64,000 bases of DNA, from NCBI GenBank assembly GCA_025363015.1, contig JANYEQ010000035.1:1-64000 (forward strand), read 5' to 3'. A program made the position numbers and the translations under genes. Shown piece by piece: positions 20,337 through 28,995 of this stretch; position 1 is the stretch's first letter, and every line of letters starts with the position of its first letter. The DNA is from Bacteroidota bacterium (GTDB taxonomy: Bacteria; Bacteroidota; Bacteroidia; B-17B0; Aurantibacillaceae). Below the pieces are notes generated by a model. The model did not search any database and was not told where the DNA came from. It worked only from the letters and a program-made list of their open reading frames with translations.

Positions 20337-20365
20337 AAAGGTTAGCAATTAATTTGCTAACCTTT
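20337..20365. terminator. Bidirectional intrinsic terminator
   Basis: AAAGGTTAGCAA-loop-TTGCTAACCTTT between convergent genes. Confidence 0.8.
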
Positions 20366-20394
20366 ATATAAAAATTAAACTACTAATTTTTTAT

Positions 20395-20985
20395 TTATTT
20401 TCCTTTTGGTGTTGTTCCTGGTGTTTTTGGATTTTTAGGAGCTGTTGTTCCGCCTACACCTGGTATTACAGCAGCTGGCATACTATCTAATTTCTTTTTT
20501 ACTGCCAATAATATATCTTCACCTGCTTCGCTATATAATACTAGGCCTGTGCTTGTATCTAACACATATTTATAACCACCTTCTTTAGCAACTGCATCTA
20601 TACCTTTTTTAGCTTTTTCCATAATTGGGGCTGTTAATTCGCCATATTTACGTTGGTAATCTTGTTGTGCTTGTTGTCTAAAATCTTCAATACGTTTTTG
20701 TAATTGATTTAAGTCTTGTTGTTTATTTTGTTTAACTGGCTCGGCCATCGTAGCTTCTTTTTCTAAATAATCTTTATATTTAGTTTCTAACTCGGTTTGC
20801 ATTCCTAACACCTCGGCTTCAATACCTTTTAAATAATTTTGTGCTGCGTCTTTAGCTGTTTTCGTTTCTGGCATCATACTTATTAAAGAGTCTAAACTTA
20901 AATGCGCTGTTTTTTGTGCATTAGCAAATGTTAAACATCCAACTGATGCAATTACTAATGCTACTTTTTTAACCGAGTTTTTCAT
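20395..20985 (-). CDS. OmpH/Skp family periplasmic chaperone
   Basis: Signal peptide; YLKGIEAEVLGMQTELETKYKDYLEKEATM coiled coil; YKYVLDTSTGLVLYSE. Confidence 0.9.
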   Translation of the reverse strand: MKNSVKKVALVIASVGCLTFANAQKTAHLSLDSLISMMPETKTAKDAAQNYLKGIEAEVLGMQTELETKYKDYLEKEATMAEPVKQNKQQDLNQLQKRIEDFRQQAQQDYQRKYGELTAPIMEKAKKGIDAVAKEGGYKYVLDTSTGLVLYSEAGEDILLAVKKKLDSMPAAVIPGVGGTTAPKNPKTPGTTPKGK

Positions 20986-21028
20986 AATTTATTGTTACGT
21001 TTTTATTTATGTTTTATATATGTTTTTT

Positions 21029-21553
21029 TTATTTTTTATACCCTAAGTAAACTAATACATCATCACTTTTATCATATTTACTATTTGCGTAAAGTATTGA
21101 TACTTGACCACTTTTATCTAATACAAAGCCTAAAGCGCTTTTTTCGGCAACGGCTTTAATAGCATTAAATACTTTATCTTGTATTGGTTTTACTAATTCT
21201 TGGCGTTTTTTGTATAATTCGCCATCCACTCCAAAACGTTGTTTTTGTAAGTCTTTTACTTCTTTTTCTTTATTAATAATTTCGTTTTCGCGTTTCTTTT
21301 TCATGTCTTCAGTTAAAAGAATTGCATCGGCTTGGTAGGCTTTATAAAGTTTGTCAATTTCGGTATATTTTGTTTCAATTTCTTTTTGCCATTGTATACT
21401 TGTTTTATCTAATTCACTTTGTGCCGCTTTATATTCAGGTATTTGCCCTAAAATATAGTCGGTATCAACATACCCAAACTTAGCAGCAGTATTTTGAGCA
21501 CTTAGAGTAAATGTACTTATTGCAATAATTAATGTTAAAATTATTTTTTTCAT
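21029..21553 (-). CDS. OmpH/Skp family periplasmic chaperone (second copy)
   Basis: Signal peptide from internal Met of ORF 21029..21592; KFGYVDTDYILGQIPEYKAAQSELDK. Confidence 0.9.
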   Translation of the reverse strand: MKKIILTLIIAISTFTLSAQNTAAKFGYVDTDYILGQIPEYKAAQSELDKTSIQWQKEIETKYTEIDKLYKAYQADAILLTEDMKKKRENEIINKEKEVKDLQKQRFGVDGELYKKRQELVKPIQDKVFNAIKAVAEKSALGFVLDKSGQVSILYANSKYDKSDDVLVYLGYKK

Positions 21554-21723
21554 TTTTTTTGTATTATAAATTATAAGCATACAACGTGCCAAATTACAAA
21601 TTATGCACTAATTAACTAAACTTAACACAAAGAAAGTAAATTTATATAAAATAAAAAACTTACTCTTACCACAAATGCCTAAATTATCTTAAAAAATGGT
21701 AATTTTTGTTTGGGTTTAATTTT

Positions 21724-22020
21724 TTAAGGTGTTGAAGCAATTAATTTTACAATAAACTGGCTCATCATTATAGCCACTGTACAGCTAAAAAATACAACAA
21801 TTAATCGTGCCCCATTTTTATAACTAAAACTTAAATGGCAAATTGTAAAGCCTATTGTAATTAAAAAGGGTATTAAACTCGCATTAAAAGTTAAACTTTG
21901 TACAAAATCACCTTTTAATAAAGCAATTAAAGCCCTTTGCATGCCGCAACCAGGACAGTCTATTCCCAAAAATAATTTAAATGAACAGGCAAATAAATGT
22001 TGCTCAAAAAATTGTAGCAT
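21724..22020 (-). CDS. DUF2752 domain-containing protein
   Basis: LGIDCPGCGMQRALIALLKGD. Confidence 0.9.
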   Translation of the reverse strand: MLQFFEQHLFACSFKLFLGIDCPGCGMQRALIALLKGDFVQSLTFNASLIPFLITIGFTICHLSFSYKNGARLIVVFFSCTVAIMMSQFIVKLIASTP

Positions 22021-22021
22021 T

Positions 22022-22423
22022 TTAGTGTAAAGCGCCCATGCGGGCCAAATTAAAGGCTAAAGTGCCAAATATTGCTACCATAATTATTATATAAACAATA
22101 AAAAGTGCGCCACAACTTATGCCAATTATAGCACATATTCTCCCTGCTTTCATATTTTTATACGATGCTAAAGTATAAGCATTTGGATTTGATAAATACA
22201 ATTTATTTGCCCCAGAAGCCAAAACAATTGATATAATTCCTAAGGCTATAGCAATTATGCCATAACACCAACAAAGTACAATTGATAATATACCCAGCAC
22301 CAAAACGCCTACACTGTTTGGTAAAGTTATTTGACCACCACCACCAATATTTTGGTTAAAATTATTGTACGGATTCTGATTGTTATCAATTGGTGTGGTA
22401 TTGTTTGTGTCGTTTACGTCCAT
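22022..22423 (-). CDS. CCC-motif-type small membrane protein
   Basis: LGILSIVLCWCYGIIAIALGIISIVLA; MKAGRICAIIGIS; adjacent DUF2752 gene. Confidence 0.8.
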   Translation of the reverse strand: MDVNDTNNTTPIDNNQNPYNNFNQNIGGGGQITLPNSVGVLVLGILSIVLCWCYGIIAIALGIISIVLASGANKLYLSNPNAYTLASYKNMKAGRICAIIGISCGALFIVYIIIMVAIFGTLAFNLARMGALH

Positions 22424-22595
22424 TTTAGTTTTTATTTAATTTATTTGTTAAAATTATAAAAATAATTAGGATAAAAAAATAATGAAATATAAATAGTGTT
22501 TATTAAAGGCTAATTGTTTAAACTATTTATATAATTAGCAATTTTTAAACAATTTTATTGTAACCTTTATAGTGTAAGGCATTTTAAATTAATAG

Positions 22596-25190
22596 TTGGA
22601 TAAACCAGAAAATAATAATCAAAAAAAATCTATTTTAAAAAAAACACTAAAGTTTTTTATGTGGTTTTTTATGGCTTTAACTTTATTAATTATTGCCGCA
22701 ATAGCCTTAGTTTTTATTTATGAAAAAGATGTAAAGGCTATAATAATTAAAGAACTAAATAAAAATTTGAAAGCTGAAGTTGTTATAAACCCAAGTAATA
22801 TTGATATTACTATTATTAAATCTTTTCCCGATTGCTCTTTACAATTTAAAGATGTGTTAATGTTTGAGGCTTCAAATACTAAAACCAGAGATACTTTGTT
22901 ATTTGCTAAACAATTAAATTTGTTTTTTAGTGTTAGCGATTTATGGAATAAAAAATACGATATAAAAAAAATTACATTAAATTCTTTTTACACAAATTTA
23001 AAAACATTTAAAAATGGCAAACCTAATTATGTTTTTTGGAATCAAGAACCCTCTGCTAATAGTTCAAAAAACGATAGTTTAAGTTTTAATTTGCAAGATA
23101 TTAAACTCATTAATGGTAATGTTTTATATACAGATTATAAAACAAAATTTAAAAGTAATATTACGATCAGTGCGCTTAGCTTTAGTGGTAATTTTAAAGA
23201 TAAAGATTATACTTTAACGTCCAAAGGGCAGCTAGTTATTAATAAAATAAGCTCGTATAAAAAAAATATTTTTCAAAACAAAAATTGCAATATTAACGTT
23301 GCGCTTAAGGTTACAAATACAAATTATAAAATAAATTCAGCTAGTATTACTTTAAATAAAATGCAATTTAACGTTGCTGGAGATTTTAAATATGAAGATA
23401 GTTTGCAAAATTTAGATTTAAATTACATAGTAAAAAATTTAGATATTGAGTCTGTATTATCTTTATTACCAGAGGCTTATAAACAAAAAACTAACGACTA
23501 CGAAAGCATGGGTAATTTTTATGCGAGTGGGAATATTAAATACAAAAATTTTGAATTTTCAACCAATAGTGCTTTTGGTATTGTAGATGCTAAAATCACC
23601 TATAAAGCAAAATCTATTACCGTCAAAGCTGTTAATTTAGAAGGGGTTTTAAATTATTCGCCGTTAAATTCAGAATTAGAATTAAAAAACATTTCGGCTA
23701 CATTAAATAACGATATACTAAACGGTAATTTAAACATTAATAATTTTAACCAACCTTTTATAAAAGCAAATTTAATTGCAAATGTTGATTTAGCCAATGT
23801 ATATGCCTTTTGGCCAATGGATACCCTAACTAAATTAAATGGTAAATTAAATTTATACGCTAGTATTAAAGGGCAGTTAAACGACTTAAAAACAAAAACA
23901 TTTTCTAATAATGTACAATTAAACTTAAACGCATCTATTAAAAACTTACAAGCACAATTTAAAGGCGATAATAAAATTTTTGCTATTGAAAGTTGCTCCT
24001 TAATGGCTGTTGATAGAGAAATTATAGTGCAAGATTTAAAATTAACTAGAGGTTCTAGCGATGTTTTACTAAACGGAAAAATGCCTGCCATGTTTAATTA
24101 TTTATTAGATGCTACACAGCCGCTCACTATTAATGGTAGTTTAGTTTCAACAAACTTTAATTTAGATGATTTTTTAGCCTCTACAAATTCAGCACAAACA
24201 ACTACAACAACTTTAATACCGGCTGGCATTAATTTTAAATTAGATGCAAACATTAGCAACTTTAAGTTTAATAAATTTGAAGCTCAAAAAATTGCAGGCA
24301 CCATTGAAATAAAAAATCAAAAAGCAATTATAAGTGATATGCACTTTAATACTATGGAAGGCGAGGCTAATGTTGATGCTTTTGCCGATAATTCTAACAA
24401 TAAATTAGAGGTAGTACTACAGGCCAATTTAAAAAACATAAACGTAAATCAATTATTTACAAGTGTAAATAATTTTGGGCAAACAACTTTACAAGATAAA
24501 AACATAAAAGGTTTTTTAACATCCACTATTGATTTTAGTTGTAATTGGAATACTAAACTAGAACCCGATTATAAATCGCTGCAAGCCACATCAGATATGA
24601 CGATTGAACGTGGTGAATTAGTTGATTTTAAGCCCTTATTTAGTCTTTCTAAATTTGTTAATTTACAAGATTTGCGACGTATTAAATTTTCAACGTTAAA
24701 AAGTACAATCGAAATAAAAAATAGTGTAATTATAATGCCTAAAACTGAGTTAAATAACTCCGCTTTAAATATAAGTTTTTGGGGTACACATTCGTTTAAT
24801 GATGAAATTGATTACCACATTCAATTACTAATTAGCGAATTATTATCTAAAAAACGCAAAAAAGATGATGCTGAATTTGGCATTATTGAAAATGATAAAG
24901 ATAACCGCCGAAGCGCATTTATATTAATGACAGGCACAATTGATAACCCAATAATCAAGTATGATAGAAAAGGATTAAAAGATAAAATTAAAACCGATAT
25001 TAAAGAAGAAAAACAAACACTAAAGAAATTATTAAAGGATGAATTTGGATTATTTAAAAAAGATTCAGCTACAAGTAAACAAATTATAAAAGCAAACAAT
25101 CAATTTGAATTAGAAAAACCAAACGTAAATAATTCCTCTAAAAAAACACTTCAAACGCCTAAGAAAAAAGCGGAAGACGACGATTTTTAA
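22596..25190 (+). CDS. AsmA family outer-membrane biogenesis protein (TTG start assumed)
   Basis: N-terminal TM, long beta-rich AsmA pattern, MTIERGELVDFKPL, GTIDNPIIKYDRKG. Confidence 0.85.
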   Translation: MDKPENNNQKKSILKKTLKFFMWFFMALTLLIIAAIALVFIYEKDVKAIIIKELNKNLKAEVVINPSNIDITIIKSFPDCSLQFKDVLMFEASNTKTRDTLLFAKQLNLFFSVSDLWNKKYDIKKITLNSFYTNLKTFKNGKPNYVFWNQEPSANSSKNDSLSFNLQDIKLINGNVLYTDYKTKFKSNITISALSFSGNFKDKDYTLTSKGQLVINKISSYKKNIFQNKNCNINVALKVTNTNYKINSASITLNKMQFNVAGDFKYEDSLQNLDLNYIVKNLDIESVLSLLPEAYKQKTNDYESMGNFYASGNIKYKNFEFSTNSAFGIVDAKITYKAKSITVKAVNLEGVLNYSPLNSELELKNISATLNNDILNGNLNINNFNQPFIKANLIANVDLANVYAFWPMDTLTKLNGKLNLYASIKGQLNDLKTKTFSNNVQLNLNASIKNLQAQFKGDNKIFAIESCSLMAVDREIIVQDLKLTRGSSDVLLNGKMPAMFNYLLDATQPLTINGSLVSTNFNLDDFLASTNSAQTTTTTLIPAGINFKLDANISNFKFNKFEAQKIAGTIEIKNQKAIISDMHFNTMEGEANVDAFADNSNNKLEVVLQANLKNINVNQLFTSVNNFGQTTLQDKNIKGFLTSTIDFSCNWNTKLEPDYKSLQATSDMTIERGELVDFKPLFSLSKFVNLQDLRRIKFSTLKSTIEIKNSVIIMPKTELNNSALNISFWGTHSFNDEIDYHIQLLISELLSKKRKKDDAEFGIIENDKDNRRSAFILMTGTIDNPIIKYDRKGLKDKIKTDIKEEKQTLKKLLKDEFGLFKKDSATSKQIIKANNQFELEKPNVNNSSKKTLQTPKKKAEDDDF

Positions 25191-25287
25191 AATAACTTTA
25201 TAAGTTTTAAATTTAAATCAGTTTAGAAATTTTAATTATTTTTTTCTTCAAATTCAATCATTAACTTCAACTATTATTTTTAAAACT

Positions 25288-27360
25288 ATGCAAAAATTAT
25301 TTATTTTTTTAATGTTAGCAGTTTGCGGTAGTGTTAAAAGCCAAACGCTAAACATTCCGCCACGTTTAGCGTCCTATATGACAGGTACTCAATTTACTGC
25401 TGCTATTGCGCCGCTTAGTTTTACAGCCCGCGAAAATTTAATTTATAACGAATTTATAAAAGGTAATGTACCTAATTTTTTACGTACGTTAACACCAGTA
25501 ACATCTACCGCCATTATTAGTAGCAGTTTGCAAAGCGTTACGTATTATGTTATACCTGATTATATAGCTATTGGAAGTGATATTGATTATTTTTTATGCC
25601 CTATGTCGCCTATTATTGCTACAAAAATAGCCGATAGTATTGGTTGCACTTTACCCACTCGTAAAATGGTAAATGATATTTATGCCCAAGCGAATTTAAC
25701 GTTAACACCACTAACAATATCAGCAAGTGGCACTATGACAACCGTTCAAGCCTTTGCGCAACACAATAATATGGTGGGCTCGCAACGCAGTAGTTTTACA
25801 AATACATTAGGTACGGCAACTAGTGGTGATAAAAAAGATGTAATTATTTCTAATCAAATTTATACAACCTCTAATCGCGTTATAATTTACGGTTGGCATA
25901 CTTCGGTTGGTAATCCTATTCAACCGCTTACCAATGTTCATGCCGATACTTACATGGATTACAGCCATGGTATTAGATTGGTACAAAACGCTATATTATA
26001 TAATGGTAATCCTACCACTATAAAAAACATGTTACAATCGTCAACATTAAATACTTTATTGAGTGATGAGGGTGTGATTGCTCAGCCTTATTACCCTTAT
26101 TTTACACCAGTTGGTAGTTTAAGCACACCAATATCTTTTGCAGTTGTTAATAAAGTAAATAATAGCATCGAAATAAAAGTTAAAAATGATAATAATGCCA
26201 CTCATTATAAAATTTATACAAGCACTAACGGCACAGTATTTAACCCACCTGTTACACAATTAAAAACAAATTTAATTTTATCGCCAACTGTAGGGCAAAT
26301 TTGTTATATAAAAATTGCAGCATACAATACTACTTATTCCATTACCTCTAATATTTCAGAAGTTCTGGCTGCAGTACCCTGCAACTATCAAGATAGTGTT
26401 TTAATAGTAAACGGTTTTGATAGAACGATAACAGGTAATACATATGATTTTATTCGTCAGCATGGCTCGTCAATAAAAAATTGTAATAAAAACTTTTCTT
26501 CGGCTACTAACGAAGCCATACAAGATGGTCTTATAAATTTAGCAACTTACAAAGCTGTTGATTGGCTGTTGGGCAAAGAAAGTACGGCTAACCAAACCTT
26601 TAATAGTAGTGAGCAAATTTTGGTTCAAAACTATTTAAAACAAGGCGGTAATTTTTTTACAAGTGGTTCTGAAATTGGGTGGGATTTGGATAACAGTGGT
26701 ACAACAACCGATAAGGCATTTTATAATAATTATTTAAAAGCAAGTTATGTGGCCGATTCGCCCAATAACCAAGCTAGCACTTGGTATAAAACATTAAATG
26801 AAACTACTGCTAGTATTTTTAATTTTAATGATACTACTACTTTTGATAATGGAAGTAATGGAATCTATAATGTAGATTATCCAGATGTAATAAACTCTTT
26901 AAATGGAAGTATAGCTACCTTGCGTTATACAAATGCCACAACAAGTAAATCAGCTATTTATTTTTCTGGATTATTTAGTGGTGGCACTAGCAATGGCAAA
27001 TTGGTATATTTCGGGTTTCCGTTTGAAACAATTTATCCTGCTACTAAACGTAATAGTATGATGAATGATATTTTAAATTTCTTTTTTGTTAGCACTATTG
27101 TTACCGAATTTTTGGCTAATACTAAAACTAACGAAATTTTAATCTACCCAAACCCATGCACAGATATAGTTACTATACATTCTACCCAACCCATTATTAA
27201 ATGGGAGTTAACAGATATAACAGGAAAATTAATTTTCGAAAAAACAATAAATTCTGTTATCGAAACTATTGATGTCAATCAATTTATTAATGGGGTTTAC
27301 TTTTTAAAAGTACAACAAGAGAAAGATATTTTTGTGAGAAAAATTACGATTATTCATTAG
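25288..27360 (+). CDS. Exported protein with type A T9SS C-terminal sorting domain
   Basis: Signal peptide; C-terminal IYPNPCTDIVTIHS...WELTDITGKLIFEK...GVYFLKVQ. Confidence 0.85.
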   Translation: MQKLFIFLMLAVCGSVKSQTLNIPPRLASYMTGTQFTAAIAPLSFTARENLIYNEFIKGNVPNFLRTLTPVTSTAIISSSLQSVTYYVIPDYIAIGSDIDYFLCPMSPIIATKIADSIGCTLPTRKMVNDIYAQANLTLTPLTISASGTMTTVQAFAQHNNMVGSQRSSFTNTLGTATSGDKKDVIISNQIYTTSNRVIIYGWHTSVGNPIQPLTNVHADTYMDYSHGIRLVQNAILYNGNPTTIKNMLQSSTLNTLLSDEGVIAQPYYPYFTPVGSLSTPISFAVVNKVNNSIEIKVKNDNNATHYKIYTSTNGTVFNPPVTQLKTNLILSPTVGQICYIKIAAYNTTYSITSNISEVLAAVPCNYQDSVLIVNGFDRTITGNTYDFIRQHGSSIKNCNKNFSSATNEAIQDGLINLATYKAVDWLLGKESTANQTFNSSEQILVQNYLKQGGNFFTSGSEIGWDLDNSGTTTDKAFYNNYLKASYVADSPNNQASTWYKTLNETTASIFNFNDTTTFDNGSNGIYNVDYPDVINSLNGSIATLRYTNATTSKSAIYFSGLFSGGTSNGKLVYFGFPFETIYPATKRNSMMNDILNFFFVSTIVTEFLANTKTNEILIYPNPCTDIVTIHSTQPIIKWELTDITGKLIFEKTINSVIETIDVNQFINGVYFLKVQQEKDIFVRKITIIH

Positions 27361-27388
27361 TTATGCCCCATTTATGCACACAAGACAA

Positions 27389-28075
27389 ATGAAAAGACTT
27401 CTACTATATATCTCGACTTTTCTTGTCGCCTGCTCTCCTTTGACAAACGTCAGATTCTTAAAATTTCCTCCGAGTGACTTCCGCATCAATAACAATATAT
27501 TGAAAACTAACGGCTATTATTATTGTGAAAAACAAACGACACGATACTGTAGACGCATACCTTCTAATCACATTGCAGACACTGCTTCGAAATTTAATGA
27601 ACGATATATCAGTGCTTTCTTTTTATTTAATGATGGGTATGCGTATCATACAGGCGGTTTAATTATCGCTGGCGTAAATAGACCTGGATTTTATAGTTCA
27701 TATGACTATTGTGACAATTTAGCCGAATTCAATACTTTCAAATCTGCTCGAGAAGTTTTCGAAGATCATTTGAGTAAAAACTATGTTGGTAGAAACTCAC
27801 TCCACGACAAAGGAGTGTTTCACTTACAGCGTGACACAATTCATTTCCAAATATACCAAAGTGGTTCACATTCGCTAGTTTTGACGGAACATTTCGGAAT
27901 TATTCTTAACGACACAACATTCCGACTAATTAAAACAATAAGACATCAAAACACTTTTCCTAAGACCAAACCAATCGTTAATAATCTAGATGACCTTTAT
28001 CAGTTTAAAAGTCATAATCGTAAGGCCGACTCGACAAATTACTTACGCGACAATAGGATCAAAATCGAAAAATAA
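27389..28075 (+). CDS. Cassette-borne hypothetical lipoprotein
   Basis: MKRLLLYISTFLVACSP lipobox (alternative start 27374); composition differs from neighbours. Confidence 0.75.
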   Translation: MKRLLLYISTFLVACSPLTNVRFLKFPPSDFRINNNILKTNGYYYCEKQTTRYCRRIPSNHIADTASKFNERYISAFFLFNDGYAYHTGGLIIAGVNRPGFYSSYDYCDNLAEFNTFKSAREVFEDHLSKNYVGRNSLHDKGVFHLQRDTIHFQIYQSGSHSLVLTEHFGIILNDTTFRLIKTIRHQNTFPKTKPIVNNLDDLYQFKSHNRKADSTNYLRDNRIKIEK

Positions 28076-28079
28076 ACGA

Positions 28080-28261
28080 GGCATAACACGGGGCAATTGC
28101 GTCAGCGGGTTTGACGGGTATTTTTTTACTTTGCTTTTGCCCCTTTTGGACTTTTATTTTCATAAAGCAAAAAAGAAAATGTTTTGTATATTTAAATTTA
28201 GTTTTCGGTTGGTAGACGGTTTAACGGTTTTTATACCCGCCGAATGCAAGCCCCGAAAACG
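28080..28261 (+). repeat. attC-like recombination site
   Basis: GGCATAAC..CGGGGC(AA)TTGC..GCGGGT pairs with ACCCGC..GCAA-GCCCCG..CG plus TTATGCC from cassette 5' end. Confidence 0.65.
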
Positions 28262-28993
28262 TTAGCTAAAAAAATAACCTCTTATTTTTATATTATTTTT
28301 AAAATAATTCCAAACAGAATCTTCAGTTACCGGAAAGGTAGTTACCGAAATTGGCTCTAATTTTATAGGATGTACAAAATTTAGTTTATAGCTGTGTAAG
28401 TGAATAAAGCCTCCATCATTTGTCCGATTAAATCCATATTTTAAATCGCCTTTAATGGGGCAACCAATAGCACTTAATTGGCAACGTATTTGATGATGTC
28501 TACCGGTATGTAAATCTACTTTTAGCAAATGATAATTATCGCTGCTGGCAATTAATTCATAATCTAATTCTGCCCTTAAACCGTTTTCTACAGGTTTAAA
28601 AAAGGCTTTACTCATATTTGTTTTTTCGTTTTTTATAAGGTAATGAACAAGTTTGTCTTTTAGTTTTGCGGGTTTATTTTTAACAACGGCTAAGTAGGTT
28701 TTAGTAATTGTTTTTTCTCTAAATAATTCGTTAAAACGCGTTAAGGCTTTGCTTGTTTTTGCAAAAATAATTAAACCGCTTACGGGCCTGTCTAATCGAT
28801 GAATTACTCCACAAAATACGTTGCCAGGTTTTAAATCACGATTTTTTAAAAAGGTTTTAATTTTTTCGCTTAAAGGTATATCGCCTGTTTTATCACCTTG
28901 CACTAACTCGCCAGGTAACTTATTAATGATGATAATGTGATTATCTTCATAAACAATTTGTTGTTCTAAAATTGTATCCTTTTTAATTTCCAC
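28262..28993 (-). CDS. RluA-family pseudouridine synthase
   Basis: VIHRLDRPVSGLIIFAKTSKALTRFNELF; LHTGRHHQIRCQLSAIGCPIKGDLKYG. Confidence 0.93.
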   Translation of the reverse strand: MEIKKDTILEQQIVYEDNHIIIINKLPGELVQGDKTGDIPLSEKIKTFLKNRDLKPGNVFCGVIHRLDRPVSGLIIFAKTSKALTRFNELFREKTITKTYLAVVKNKPAKLKDKLVHYLIKNEKTNMSKAFFKPVENGLRAELDYELIASSDNYHLLKVDLHTGRHHQIRCQLSAIGCPIKGDLKYGFNRTNDGGFIHLHSYKLNFVHPIKLEPISVTTFPVTEDSVWNYFKNNIKIRGYFFS

Positions 28994-28995
28994 AA

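Larger units (their letters stand above)
27361..28261 (+). mobile_element. Putative solitary integron gene cassette (single attC, no integrase in window)
   Basis: Bounded by G|TTATGCC on the left and G|TTAGCT on the right; one ORF then attC-like palindrome; R'' GGCATAAC complements GTTATGCC formed on circularisation. Confidence 0.7.

Noticed and set aside
23654-24091. 145-aa minus ORF within the AsmA gene
   Set aside because: Antisense of a strong coding frame; AT-rich composition produces long spurious ORFs.
27990-28265. 91-aa ORF spanning the end of the cassette ORF and the attC-like region
   Set aside because: Overlaps the end of the lipoprotein gene and the palindrome; better explained as recombination site than as protein.
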